Assembly: GCA_017643385.1 (NCBI GenBank)
Contig: JAEPNN010000003.1
Location: 310,001 to 374,000, forward strand
DNA: 64,000 nt
Direction of reading: 5' to 3'
DNA from: Dinoroseobacter sp.
Lineage (GTDB): Bacteria > Pseudomonadota > Alphaproteobacteria > Rhodobacterales > Rhodobacteraceae
Shown: one piece after another, positions 17,146 through 26,641 of the stretch
How the letters are laid out: each line of letters starts with the position of its first letter
Position numbering within the stretch: position 1 is the first letter of the stretch
The notes under the pieces: model-generated
Databases searched by the model: none
What the model was told of the DNA's origin: nothing
The model's input: only the letters and a program-made list of their open reading frames with translations
Position numbers and translations under genes: made by a program

Positions 17146-17967
17146 ATGACCGACCAACCCCTTCCCAAGCGTGCACGTGGACGTCCACGCTCAGCGTTCA
17201 CCGATACGTCTGCCCAAACGGTTCAGGCGTTGGACAAAGGCCTGAATGTTCTTGGCACCCTCGCACGTCTTGAACAGGCCACGCTGTCTGATCTTGCACT
17301 GGCTGTTGGACTGCCGGCATCAAGCCTTCATCGCATTTTGGCGACATTGGAGGGGCATGGCTTTGTTGAAATGGAACCAGACACCCAAGCCTGGCGCATC
17401 GGAATAGGTGCGTTTCGTGTCGGCAGTGCCTTCTTGACGCGTACCAATGTGGTTGAAGCAGCACGAGCTCCTATGCGCGCATTGATGCTGGATACAGGCG
17501 AGACGGCCAATCTGGGTTTGACGGACGGCGACGAAGTTGTGTTTGTCGCGCAGGTTGAAAGCCACGCACCTATCCGTGCGTTCTTTCGCCCGGGCACACG
17601 TGGCGCAATGCATTGTTCGGGGATCGGTAAAGCGTTGATGGCATCCATGCCGCGTACACAGGTGGAAGACGCATTGCAGCGAACCGGGCTCTCGCCTTTC
17701 ACGAAGACGACTTTGTCCACGCCAGATCGATTGTTTGCCGACCTTGAAGACACTGCACGCCGGGGTTGGTCATTTGATGATCAGGAACGCTACGAGGGCA
17801 TGTCTTGTGTTGCCTCTGTCATCCGCAACAATCTGGGAACGGCAATTGCCGGTGTGTCAGTTTCAGGACCGTCTGCGCGATTTACGCCAGACCGGCTCGG
17901 CGCGATTGGTACCCGGGTGAAGCAAGCCGCAGACGAAATTAGCCAAGCGATCGGCGGTACCATTTAA
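17146..17967 (+). CDS. bhcR: IclR family regulator of the BHC cluster
   Basis: 273 residues. An N-terminal winged HTH (about residues 25-90, VQALDKGLNVLGTLARLEQATLS..., with GLPASSLHRILATLE) follows a basic tail containing KRARGRPRS. The C-terminal IclR effector domain contains the MHCSGIGKALMA motif. It is divergent from bhcA, the arrangement of bhcR in Paracoccus, where the regulator responds to glyoxylate. Its last 4 nt overlap the end of a convergent second IclR-type gene. Confidence 0.9.
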   Translation: MTDQPLPKRARGRPRSAFTDTSAQTVQALDKGLNVLGTLARLEQATLSDLALAVGLPASSLHRILATLEGHGFVEMEPDTQAWRIGIGAFRVGSAFLTRTNVVEAARAPMRALMLDTGETANLGLTDGDEVVFVAQVESHAPIRAFFRPGTRGAMHCSGIGKALMASMPRTQVEDALQRTGLSPFTKTTLSTPDRLFADLEDTARRGWSFDDQERYEGMSCVASVIRNNLGTAIAGVSVSGPSARFTPDRLGAIGTRVKQAADEISQAIGGTI

Positions 17968-18719
17968 GCGGCGGACCGCGAAGACCCCAAAGACAACGAC
18001 AGTTGTTCGGTCATGTCGTGCAGATAGGGTAGCTTAGAAAGAAGCTCTCCCGAAGGTCTTTCAAAGTAGCGCGGAGTCGGACGCCACAGGCTCATAATGG
18101 CGACAACTTCGTTGTTTGCCCCAAAAACCGGTGAGCAAATCGCCTCGTCCAAACCAATCCTATCAGAGGTAGTCATACCGAAGCCCTGCTCGCGGGTGGC
18201 TTCGACGGGGTTGATTACATGGGCCTGCAAGGCGTCTTCAGACATGTCGGGCAGAAACTTTTCGATATACTGATCCAGGTAAGCACGTGAGTGTTGCGCT
18301 AGGAAGGTGTGCCCGACCGCCATTGTGTGAGCTTCATAAGGTATTCCAATTCGGGGCTCATAAGGGTGGTTGGAAAATCCGTACTTCTTGATGAAGACCA
18401 TATGTGGAGCCGAATAAATGGATAGATCAACATCGATACCTGTTTGCCGGTTGAGCTCTTGCAAATATGGCGCAGAACGATCCGGAAGGTCCGCTAGGGA
18501 CAGCATATTCAGTCCCCAGCTTTTGATCTGAGACCCGATTTCAACCAGATCTCCCATCCGGGAAACCCAGCCATAAAACACCATAACCTCTAGGACCTTG
18601 TCCAAGGCCAAGCGGCGTATACCCGTTTGGTGTTCCAGCACTTCCACGCTAAGAGGCATGCCCGCCATCGAAAGACTGCTTAGAATTTTGCTGGCTTTGG
18701 CAAAGGATGCATTCGACAT
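17964..18719 (-). CDS. second IclR-type regulator, convergent with bhcR
   Basis: 251 residues from the ATG at 18719; the longer frame to 18947 has an atypical N-terminus. The N-terminal HTH (FAKASKILSSLSMAGMPLSVEVLEHQTGIRRLALDKVL) and the C-terminal effector-like domain (PVFGANNEVVAIMSLWRP near residue 210) are IclR-like but divergent. The recognition helix reads TGIRRLALDKVLEVM instead of the usual SSVHRLL pattern. The last 4 nt overlap bhcR tail to tail. Its target is unknown; no gene is transcribed from its promoter region except itself. Confidence 0.75.
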   Translation of the reverse strand: MSNASFAKASKILSSLSMAGMPLSVEVLEHQTGIRRLALDKVLEVMVFYGWVSRMGDLVEIGSQIKSWGLNMLSLADLPDRSAPYLQELNRQTGIDVDLSIYSAPHMVFIKKYGFSNHPYEPRIGIPYEAHTMAVGHTFLAQHSRAYLDQYIEKFLPDMSEDALQAHVINPVEATREQGFGMTTSDRIGLDEAICSPVFGANNEVVAIMSLWRPTPRYFERPSGELLSKLPYLHDMTEQLSLSLGSSRSAA

Positions 18720-19613
18720 TTTTTCGCTCCTCTTACGCAAGACAAGCAACCACACCAGTTGCTGCACTAACCACATCAATTTAGCGTAGGAAGAGATTGA
18801 GGCTTTTCCGAGACTGCGCATCAGGGCGGCTGAATGAAAGCGACCACAAATCGCGTTTGAGCGTACTCCCAAATCTGTTCGTACGCACCACTCAATCCCA
18901 ACTTTCATTACACCACATTTTAACGCTAAAAACGTGCGCACGCCCAACAGCAGCTAAAGTATTGTTATAAAAAACATCCGTTGTGATTATTCGAACGGCA
19001 AGAGCTTGAATTAACGTTGCCGGAAGTTGCCTTCCATAAATTTCAAGAAAAACCTGATCCGATGCAGATGTTTAGAAGTATTTTTTGTGATATTTTTTAT
19101 TCAAAGTATCGACAGAGAAACTGTCTCGACAAATTCGCCTGACTGTTCTCAAAACGATTTCAAGTGCAGAAGTTATTGCCCACATGTGGCCTTGACTGAA
19201 GTTGCGTAGTAAGCGCTGGTGTCGCGCTCTTTCGCCAATGATCACTACTTCAATTTAAACCGGAGACATACATCAGGATTTCGGTTGGTGCGATCGATAC
19301 ATCTTTTTCCCGCATCCCCAAGACAGCGCGATTTCACCCTATCTCTTTCAACGCGTTTCAGCATTGAGCTTCATTGATTTCTGGTAGTTCAACGAAACAC
19401 GACCAACAGCTTCTATCCGCATCCGGGAACGTGTCAGACCTAAGTTCTGTTAACAAAGAAGGCCTGAAGAGAAACAATACCTTGGGTATCCTGATGATTG
19501 TTTCGCAAATGGAATAGGTCGAAAGTTGATGTCCAAACGGTCTTGCCCGATGGAGGCAAATCAGGGTTTGATCTGCGGTATCAAGTAGAGTGCGTAACTT
19601 GGGGGTAACGCGA
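18720..19613. other. 894-bp stretch without a recognisable gene
   Basis: I see no supported coding sequence. Frames here are short, and the longest minus-strand one (to 19762) is mostly antisense to the L,D-transpeptidase gene. The composition is more AT-rich than its surroundings (for example 18955-19110). A small perfect palindrome CCACATGTGG lies at 19180-19189. Promoters for the genes on both sides must be here. A small RNA or a decayed gene remains possible. Confidence 0.5.
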
Positions 19614-20198
19614 ATGATCAATCGTCGCGATTTTTTGTTGTCATCTGGGGCAACAGTCCTGACCTTGGCTGCTACAGGCATTGTGGAAGCCCAGACGCGC
19701 CGACGCGTGCTAACGCCTGAAGATATGTTGCCCACAGAAGTGCGTGTGAAACGCGGCTTCAATCCCGGCGAAATCCATGTCGATCCGGGTCAGTTTGCAC
19801 TTTACTGGATCACTGCTCCCCGCCGCGCGATCCGTTATCGCGTGGGCATTGGGCGGCCGGGGCTTTACATTCCGGGTGACTTTACAATCCGGCGCAAGGC
19901 AGAATGGCCGCGCTGGACACCAACGGCTGCCATGATCGAACGCACACCTGCTTATGCGCGCTGGAGAGACGGGATGCCCGGAGGCCCCAACAACCCATTG
20001 GGTGCCCGCGCGCTCTATCTCTATAATGCCCGCGGCCGCGATACCTATTTGCGCATTCATGGCACGAACTTGCCGCAGACAATTGGCCACGCTGTGTCAA
20101 ACGGATGCGCGCGCCTGACCAACGAACATATTGTCGATCTCTATAATCGCGTACCTCTTGGAACACGTGCCGTGCTCTACCCCGTGCGAAGCAGCTAA
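19614..20198 (+). CDS. L,D-transpeptidase (YkuD domain), Tat-type signal
   Basis: 194 residues from the ATG at 19614. The N-terminus is M-I-N-R-R-D-F-L-L-S followed by a hydrophobic stretch and an A-x-A-type site (VEAQ), i.e. a twin-arginine-like export signal. The YkuD catalytic motif is complete: H149-G-T-N with S162-N-G-C165-A-R-L. It should act in the periplasm on peptidoglycan, forming 3-3 cross-links or attaching proteins to the wall. A very stable hairpin follows the stop. Confidence 0.9.
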   Translation: MINRRDFLLSSGATVLTLAATGIVEAQTRRRVLTPEDMLPTEVRVKRGFNPGEIHVDPGQFALYWITAPRRAIRYRVGIGRPGLYIPGDFTIRRKAEWPRWTPTAAMIERTPAYARWRDGMPGGPNNPLGARALYLYNARGRDTYLRIHGTNLPQTIGHAVSNGCARLTNEHIVDLYNRVPLGTRAVLYPVRSS

Positions 20199-20224
20199 AC
20201 AGCTTCAGAAAATCAGGTCTGGAT

Positions 20225-20258
20225 TTGCCCGGCGATCCCGCTCAGGATCGCCGGGCAA
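20225..20258 (+). terminator. strong stem-loop after the L,D-transpeptidase gene
   Basis: A perfect 14-bp stem (TTGCCCGGCGATCC with GGATCGCCGGGCAA) and a 6-nt loop CGCTCA are followed by TTTCGTTT. It lies 27 nt after the stop and 26 nt before the next start, so it should end or attenuate transcription into the aminotransferase gene. Confidence 0.8.
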
Positions 20259-20283
20259 TTTCGTTTCAAAACCCGGACGCAAT

Positions 20284-21216
20284 ATGGCCCAGACCGACAA
20301 GCCCACCACCCATGACGCTGAAGAGGATGCGCGCAACCGCGACATCAAGATTTATGTGAACGGGGCGCTCAAGCACCGGAACGAAGCCGTGGTCTCGGTT
20401 TATGACAGCGGCTTTCTTTTGGGCGATGGTATGTGGGAGGGCATGCGCCTTTATGATGGCAAATGGGCCTTTTTTGACGAGCACATGGATCGTTTCTTCG
20501 ACAGCTGCAAAGCGGTCTCGCTGGAGGTAGGGATGGACCGCGCCGGAATTGCAGACGCACTTGCCATGACCGCCGAGGCAAATGGAATGCACACGGATGT
20601 GCATTGCCGCCTGATGTTGACGCGCGGTGTAAAAGTAAAACCGTTCCAGCACCCAAGCCTCAGCCGGTCCGGACCAACGCTGGTGATTATCATGGAGCAT
20701 TCGAAGCCAGTCTCGACGCTTCATCAGAAAGGCATTCGCCTTGCGACGGTTCCCCAAGTGCGCGGGCTGCCGATGAGCCAGGACGCCAAATACAACAGTC
20801 ACTCAAAACTGAATTGCGTGATTGCCTGCCTGCAGGCCGAACAGGCCGGTGCGGATGAAGCGCTGATGCTTGACCCTTATGGTTTTGTGAATACGACCAA
20901 TGCCTGCAACTTCTTCATTGTGAGACGAGGCGAGGTTTGGACCTCGACGGGTGATTACTGCATGAACGGCGTGACGCGGCAGAAGGTGATCGATGCCTGC
21001 CGACGGGTCGATATTCCGGTCTTTGAAAGGAACTACTCACTCTTCGAGACCTATGGCGCCTCGGAGGCTTTCTTGACCGGAACATTCGGCGCGCAAACAC
21101 CTGTGGCCGAGATCGACGGAAAGCCCATCGGGGACGGCGCGCGCCCAGTGATGGCCGAAATCCAGAAAGTCTACAAAGAGATGGTCGCCGAGGATATTGC
21201 TACGCAGAGCACCTGA
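20284..21216 (+). CDS. class IV aminotransferase (branched-chain/D-amino acid type)
   Basis: 310 residues from the ATG at 20284. PLP fold-type IV: VYDSGFLLGDGMWEGMR near residue 40 is the usual N-terminal signature, the PLP lysine lies in the region AKYNSHSKLNCV (about residue 175), and GFVNTTNACNFFIV with GVTRQKVID completes the family pattern. Branched-chain aminotransferase, D-alanine aminotransferase and aminodeoxychorismate lyase share this fold. Length and motifs fit the BCAT/DAAT-like group, but substrate specificity cannot be read. The frame continues upstream over the terminator, but only this start makes sense. Confidence 0.85.
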   Translation: MAQTDKPTTHDAEEDARNRDIKIYVNGALKHRNEAVVSVYDSGFLLGDGMWEGMRLYDGKWAFFDEHMDRFFDSCKAVSLEVGMDRAGIADALAMTAEANGMHTDVHCRLMLTRGVKVKPFQHPSLSRSGPTLVIIMEHSKPVSTLHQKGIRLATVPQVRGLPMSQDAKYNSHSKLNCVIACLQAEQAGADEALMLDPYGFVNTTNACNFFIVRRGEVWTSTGDYCMNGVTRQKVIDACRRVDIPVFERNYSLFETYGASEAFLTGTFGAQTPVAEIDGKPIGDGARPVMAEIQKVYKEMVAEDIATQST

Positions 21217-21266
21217 AGCGGGCGAAACACGCCTTTCTCGCGCACGCAAGTTTCGTTTGCGCTTTC

Positions 21267-24200
21267 TCAGTGAAAGTCGCGGCTTGGAAACAGGCGCTTA
21301 GCCTGGTCACGCGGATGCATTGCGCGAGGTTGATATTTAGGCGCGCGCGGGGTGTCATCAGCTTGGGGCAGCGTGTGTCCGACCACCTCGGGCATGGGAT
21401 GCCCCAGATCGCTGAGACGATAGGACAGGTCTTCGACGTCCTGCGCGATCAGATGTACAACAATGCCTTCGCGTTGCAGATACCCCGTCACCTTCAAGAG
21501 CCGTCCCCCCATCACAATACGCCGGAAGCGTTCGTAAACTTTGGGCCAGACCACCACGTTGGATACACCAGTTTCGTCCTCAAGCGTTAGGAAAATAACA
21601 CCTGAAGCCGTGCCTGGACGCTGTCGGGTGATCACCAGCCCACAGACGATGGTGCGTTGCAATGGGGCATCGGATAGCTCGCAATGCGGGGTCAGGCCCG
21701 GCATCTGGGGACGCAGAAGTTCCATAGGATGTGCCCGCAGGGACAACCGCATGGAAAGATAATCCTCCACAACTTCTTCACCAAGGTTCATCACCGGCAA
21801 GTCCACCTTCGGCTCTTCAATCCCCTCTCCGTCCATGGGGTTATCAAACAATGGCAAGGGCCTGTTGGCCTTGATGGCCTTGACCTGCCAAAGTGCGTCG
21901 CGCCGTTTCAGCCCCATATCGGAAAACGCATCCGCCTCAGCCAGCCGTTCCAGCGCTGCTGGCGCCAGCCCCGCCCGCAACCACAGACTTTCGGGGTCGC
22001 GGTAGCCATTGCCGCGCGCCGCCTCGATCCAGCCCGCATCCTCTTCCTTGAAACCTTTGATCTGTCGAAACCCCAACCGCAACGCGAGCGCCCCATCCGC
22101 GCGCCGCTCCAACGTGTTGTCCCAGGTTGAGTTGTTCACGCAGATCGGGCGCACCTCGATATGGTGCTCGCGCGCGTCGCGTACGATCTGGGCAGGCGCA
22201 TAAAACCCCATGGGCTGGGAATTCAGAAGCGCACAGGCAAAGACGGCCGGGTGATGACATTTCAGCCACGCCGAGACATATACCAGCATGCCGAAGGCCG
22301 CCGCATGGCTTTCGGGAAAGCCATATTCCCCAAAACCTTCGATCTGGGAAAAACAGCGTTCTGCAAAGGGCAGGTCATAACCGCGCTCCAACATCCCATC
22401 GACGAAGCGATCCCGGAACGTCCCGATGGTGCCCATCCGCCGGAAGGTGGCAAGTGAACGGCGCAGCTTATCGGCCTCTTCCGGTGTAAACCCCGCACCT
22501 ACAATGGCAATTTGCATTGCCTGTTCCTGAAACAAGGGCACTCCGAGGGTCTTTCCTAACACCTCCTCCAGATCCTTTGATGGAAAGCTGACCTGTTCTT
22601 TGCCCTGCCTGCGATTGATGTAGGGATGCACCATGCCACCCTGGATCGGACCGGGACGCACGATAGCGACCTCGATCACCAGATCGTAGAACTTACGCGG
22701 TTTCATTCGCGGCAAGAAATTCATCTGGGCCCGGCTTTCGACCTGAAAAACGCCCACCGCATCGGCCACACACAGCATGTCATAGGTGGCACTGTCGCCT
22801 TGCGGGATGGTAGCAATCGACAGCTGCTGGCGATCATGCAGATCCAGAAGTTCAAAGGATTTGCGGATGCAACTGAGCATTCCCAGCCCCAGAATATCGA
22901 CTTTCAGGATGCCCAGCGCGTCGATATCGTCCTTATCCCATTCAATGACGGTACGGTCTTCCATCGCGGCATTCTCAATCGGGCACAGCTCGTCAAGACG
23001 CCCCTTGGTAATGACAAACCCACCCACATGCTGGGACAGGTGCCGGGGGAAGCCGATAATTTCTCCAATCAGGCGGATGGTTTGTGACAGGCGCTGGTCC
23101 GACAGATCTAGCCCCAATTCGCGGATACGTTCCGGGTCGCCCCCCTTGTCGGACATACCCCAGATCTGGCTCGACAGGCTCGCGGTCACATCCTGCGATA
23201 GCCCCATGACCTTGCCCACCTCGCGGATCGCTGCACGGGAGCGGAAGTGGATCACGGTGGCGCAAAGCCCCGCCCGGTGGCGGCCATATTTTTCATAGAT
23301 GTGCTGGATCACCTCCTCGCGCCGTTCGTGCTCGAAATCGACGTCGATATCAGGCGGCTCCCCCCGATGTTCAGAAACGAAACGTTCGACCACCATCGTG
23401 ATGATCTCGGGGCTGACATCGGTGATGCCGAGGAGGTAGCAGAGGATGGAATTCGCAGCAGACCCCCGCCCCTGACACAGGATGCCCTGAGAGCGGGCGA
23501 ACTGGACAATGTCGTGCACGGTCAGAAAATACGCCGGGAAATTCAGCTTCTTGACCAGTTTCAGCTCCTTGGTGACCTGCAGATACGCCTTCTCGGGTGC
23601 GCCTTTAGGATAGCGACGTTTCAACCCTTCATGGGTCAGTCGCTCAAGACGGGCCTGAGGCGCTTCACCATCGGTGATCTCATCTGGGTATTCGTAGGAC
23701 AGCTCATTCAGGCAGAACCCGCAGCGCGCGGCGATCTCGCGGGTGCGCTTGATGGCGGCAGGGTGCTTGCGGAAAAGCCGCGCCATGTCTTCGTGACCTT
23801 TCAGGCGGCGTTCGGCATTGGGCAAAGCACGCATGCCGATCTCATCGATTGTGATGTGATCGCGCATACAGGTCAGCACATCAGCCAATTGGCGGCGACT
23901 GCCCCGGTGCATCAACACATCACCCACCGCCACCATGGGCGCTGCGGTTTTTCGGGCAAGGTAGGCGCAATGGTCGAAATACGCCTGATCGCTGCCATCA
24001 TAGCGCGGCGCTGCACCAAGAAAGACGTGGCCGGGATAAGTGCGCTGCAAGGCTTGAACCTCGTGGGCGCCTTTGCGCATGTCGCCTGCGGGCAGCGCGA
24101 TCAGGATCATGCCATGGCAGCATTTCTGCAAATCGCTGAAATCAATGAAACATTCTCCTTTTTCGGCCCGGCGCTTGCCCAGCGTCAGCAAGCGACTGAG

Positions 24201-24650
24201 ACGCGCATAGGCGGGACGATCCTGAGGCAGAGCGACCCAGTTCACATCGCTGTCACGCAGAATCAGACGGCAGCCGACAATCAGTTTGGGCAGGCTCATC
24301 GTGCCGGGGACGGCGATTGGGGTGTGGTGGCCGACCTCTTGGCGCGAGGACGCATCGGTGACGTTTTGCGAACGGATTTTCACCGTCTCTTCTGCCTCCT
24401 CCCGCAACACTTTCAGCGCAGAATAGGCCCGTACCACACCGGCCAGCGAGTTCCGGTCGGTGATAGCGATAGCCTCCAATCCAAGCTCAGCCGCGCGTGT
24501 GACCATTTCTTCGGGGTGGGACGCGCCGGTCAGAAAGGTGAAGTTCGAGGTCACGCACAGTTCAGCATAGCCGGGAACGTTGAACTCGGTGTTGCCTCTC
24601 TCGGTTGGGTCCGCTTCGGGCGACATGATATGGCCGGGAGCGGGGCTCAT
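21267..24650 (-). CDS. dnaE2: error-prone DNA polymerase DnaE2
   Basis: 1127 residues, a C-family DNA polymerase alpha subunit of the DnaE2 (ImuC) type. The N-terminal PHP domain starts at about residue 28 (ELCVTSNFTFLTGASHPEEM). The palm region includes QGRGSAANS and the DIDVDFEHERREEV motif with the catalytic aspartates. The C-terminal OB domain (GLVITRQRPGTASGVIFLTLEDETG) is present. It is the translesion polymerase of the SOS mutagenesis cassette. Its start overlaps the imuB stop (ATGA), and it is the last gene of imuA-imuB-dnaE2. Confidence 0.96.
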   Translation of the reverse strand: MSPAPGHIMSPEADPTERGNTEFNVPGYAELCVTSNFTFLTGASHPEEMVTRAAELGLEAIAITDRNSLAGVVRAYSALKVLREEAEETVKIRSQNVTDASSRQEVGHHTPIAVPGTMSLPKLIVGCRLILRDSDVNWVALPQDRPAYARLSRLLTLGKRRAEKGECFIDFSDLQKCCHGMILIALPAGDMRKGAHEVQALQRTYPGHVFLGAAPRYDGSDQAYFDHCAYLARKTAAPMVAVGDVLMHRGSRRQLADVLTCMRDHITIDEIGMRALPNAERRLKGHEDMARLFRKHPAAIKRTREIAARCGFCLNELSYEYPDEITDGEAPQARLERLTHEGLKRRYPKGAPEKAYLQVTKELKLVKKLNFPAYFLTVHDIVQFARSQGILCQGRGSAANSILCYLLGITDVSPEIITMVVERFVSEHRGEPPDIDVDFEHERREEVIQHIYEKYGRHRAGLCATVIHFRSRAAIREVGKVMGLSQDVTASLSSQIWGMSDKGGDPERIRELGLDLSDQRLSQTIRLIGEIIGFPRHLSQHVGGFVITKGRLDELCPIENAAMEDRTVIEWDKDDIDALGILKVDILGLGMLSCIRKSFELLDLHDRQQLSIATIPQGDSATYDMLCVADAVGVFQVESRAQMNFLPRMKPRKFYDLVIEVAIVRPGPIQGGMVHPYINRRQGKEQVSFPSKDLEEVLGKTLGVPLFQEQAMQIAIVGAGFTPEEADKLRRSLATFRRMGTIGTFRDRFVDGMLERGYDLPFAERCFSQIEGFGEYGFPESHAAAFGMLVYVSAWLKCHHPAVFACALLNSQPMGFYAPAQIVRDAREHHIEVRPICVNNSTWDNTLERRADGALALRLGFRQIKGFKEEDAGWIEAARGNGYRDPESLWLRAGLAPAALERLAEADAFSDMGLKRRDALWQVKAIKANRPLPLFDNPMDGEGIEEPKVDLPVMNLGEEVVEDYLSMRLSLRAHPMELLRPQMPGLTPHCELSDAPLQRTIVCGLVITRQRPGTASGVIFLTLEDETGVSNVVVWPKVYERFRRIVMGGRLLKVTGYLQREGIVVHLIAQDVEDLSYRLSDLGHPMPEVVGHTLPQADDTPRAPKYQPRAMHPRDQAKRLFPSRDFH

Positions 24651-26113
24651 GCGAATTCACCCTGCACGAACCAACCGGGGTTTTGCGGTGTGTAGAACAT
24701 CCAGAGCCGTCGACCCTGCCGCGTTTCCACCTTCCAGTAATCCCGCACGCCAGACCGCCAGTTGTCATCAGGCAACCACCATTCAGGAGCAATGCGTTCA
24801 GGACCTGTGACCCGTTCAACCGCGAGCGCCATGCGCCGCCAGCGCAGATGTCTGGGCGGGGTGCGGCCCGTGGCGGCAACCGGTTCAGGCGCAAAGAGCC
24901 TGATCGGGCGATCGCGCACCACAGCCCACCCTCCGGCCGGCTCGGACCAGGCAGCAGGTGCGATGATATGGCTGCGTTCGGGGATATGGCTGTCGGCGGG
25001 CAGGAAGCGCTGTACGTTTTCAAGCCCGATACGATTGCCGATCCGCGTGACCAGATCATCAAGCTTGTCGGTTGGTGCGCCCTCAACATGGGTGATCTGC
25101 CGCGCAGGCTGGGGTTCAACCTGGGTGGCAACGAGGCGCATCTGGTCGATGCCGTAACCTGCATCAACCTCACGGATACCACGTTCAAACAAGGGCAGAA
25201 TACGATGTGGGTCGCGCATGGGACGTGCAAGACGCAGCTCAACCGATTGGGCGTTCTGATCCACGCGGCGCAAGGTGAGTTCCAGTTTGCGTGCGCCCAT
25301 ATCATTGGCCTTTAGCCGCGCACAAAGCGGGTCCAGCAGGCGTTCCACCCCGGCCTGTACATCAGCGGCCAAACCGATGGGTTCAGGCAGGCTGATGCGC
25401 ATCTGATAGCTGGGAGGATCCGGCACAGGAGAGATGTCTTCCCCCTGACCTCCCAGCGCTTGATCAAGGCGCAAAAGCACTTCGCGACCAAACCGCCGTG
25501 TAACTGTGGCGCGCGGCACGGCGACGAGATCCGCAATCGTGCGAATACCAACCCGTTGCAAGGATGTGCTGACTGTCTCCTTCAGGCGCAGAGCCATGAC
25601 AGGCAGGGCTGCAATAGCCTGGTGAGATTGCCCGGGCGGTGCAATCCCCGGTGCGTGATGCGCAAGCGCCCAGGCCGCCCCACGCGTGTCCGCCAGACCG
25701 ATGCGGGACAGAAAACCCGCGCGGGAAAGACGCGCGCGCATGTCATGCAGCATCGCGTCTTCCCCCCCGAAGAGATGGGCTGAACCGGTAATGTTGAGCA
25801 CCAACCCATCCTCGCCTTCCAGCCCCACCCAAGGGCAATAGCGCTTGGCCCAGCGCGCAAGGACCCTTTGAAAACGCGCATCTTCTTGCAAGTTCGCGGG
25901 ATAGCTTTGCAGATCGGGACAGAAAGCGCGGGCATCGGAATAGCCCATACCGCGATGCAGACCCTGGCGTTCAGCCGCTTCATTCAGGCAGAAGATACGA
26001 TCGGTATTGGCATGGTGATGGGTCAGTGCGAATGGCCCTTCAACCGCGCGCATGCGCAGGTGCCGGTCGCTGGCCAGCCTTGGAAACCACAGTGATACGA
26101 CGCGTTTCTGCAT
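24647..26113 (-). CDS. imuB: ImuB, Y-family-like SOS mutagenesis protein
   Basis: 488 residues. It resembles Y-family polymerases from the very start (RVVSLWFPRLASDR), which fixes the start at 26113 even though this overlaps imuA by 74 nt. The catalytic acidic residues of active Y-family polymerases are not evident: where those have D-x-D the protein reads SLWFPRL. It is therefore expected to be catalytically inert and to work as the beta-clamp-binding hub that recruits DnaE2. HhH motifs are suggested around residues 170-225 (VGIRTIADLVAVPRATVTRRFG). Confidence 0.92.
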   Translation of the reverse strand: MQKRVVSLWFPRLASDRHLRMRAVEGPFALTHHHANTDRIFCLNEAAERQGLHRGMGYSDARAFCPDLQSYPANLQEDARFQRVLARWAKRYCPWVGLEGEDGLVLNITGSAHLFGGEDAMLHDMRARLSRAGFLSRIGLADTRGAAWALAHHAPGIAPPGQSHQAIAALPVMALRLKETVSTSLQRVGIRTIADLVAVPRATVTRRFGREVLLRLDQALGGQGEDISPVPDPPSYQMRISLPEPIGLAADVQAGVERLLDPLCARLKANDMGARKLELTLRRVDQNAQSVELRLARPMRDPHRILPLFERGIREVDAGYGIDQMRLVATQVEPQPARQITHVEGAPTDKLDDLVTRIGNRIGLENVQRFLPADSHIPERSHIIAPAAWSEPAGGWAVVRDRPIRLFAPEPVAATGRTPPRHLRWRRMALAVERVTGPERIAPEWWLPDDNWRSGVRDYWKVETRQGRRLWMFYTPQNPGWFVQGEFA

Positions 26114-26621
26114 CCCAGCGTAGATCCCACCTAGTTAATGTTCCCGATTTGTTCTTAATAATCTCCCACCGAATAAGAGTCGAGTCAGCGGGGTCAAAAA
26201 TGGGCGCACAGCGCCAACGCGATTCAGCCGCATTGCTGCCCATGCCCTCAGAGATGATACAAAGCCCGGTGGATTTACCCGCCTCTGCCGCAAGTTGTAA
26301 ACGCCGCCCTTCGGTTAGACCGATCGGTTTTGACAGCTCCATCACGGTGAGATTTACCGCGCCAGAGCGCAACGCTTCTTCACCCGACGCCAGAACGTCA
26401 ATCTGAGATTCCCCTTTGGCAAATAGAAGCTTGCGTGGATCAAAGAACGGCAAAAAGCCTTCGGGGTTAAGCAGCTCTGGCTGCCAGTCTTCACGGATCC
26501 ACATGACATTGCCTCCAAGCTGCCCGGCGAGCGCGCAGGCAAAGCCATAGGCCCCTGCCCCGCACACTTCATGCGCGCGGCCCTGTCTCAGCGGGAAATA
26601 ATCGGTGATGGCAGCCGTCAT
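26040..26621 (-). CDS. imuA: ImuA, RecA-like SOS mutagenesis accessory protein
   Basis: 193 residues, first gene of the imuA-imuB-dnaE2 operon. ImuA proteins are degenerate RecA/SulA-like factors that interact with RecA and ImuB. Here the fragment GAGAYGFACALAGQLGG and the LLFAKGESQIDVLASGEEALRSGAVNLTVMEL stretch fit that family. The call rests largely on position and size. A LexA box lies 21 nt upstream of the start. Confidence 0.85.
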   Translation of the reverse strand: MTAAITDYFPLRQGRAHEVCGAGAYGFACALAGQLGGNVMWIREDWQPELLNPEGFLPFFDPRKLLFAKGESQIDVLASGEEALRSGAVNLTVMELSKPIGLTEGRRLQLAAEAGKSTGLCIISEGMGSNAAESRWRCAPIFDPADSTLIRWEIIKNKSGTLTRWDLRWDAETRRITVVSKAGQRPAPAHARG

Positions 26622-26641
26622 GCCCCTATTCTAGCGCACCA

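Noticed and set aside
23247-24695. A 482-codon open frame on the plus strand
   Set aside because: It lies wholly opposite dnaE2, whose protein sequence is unmistakable. Codon bias of the GC-rich gene opens the antisense frame.
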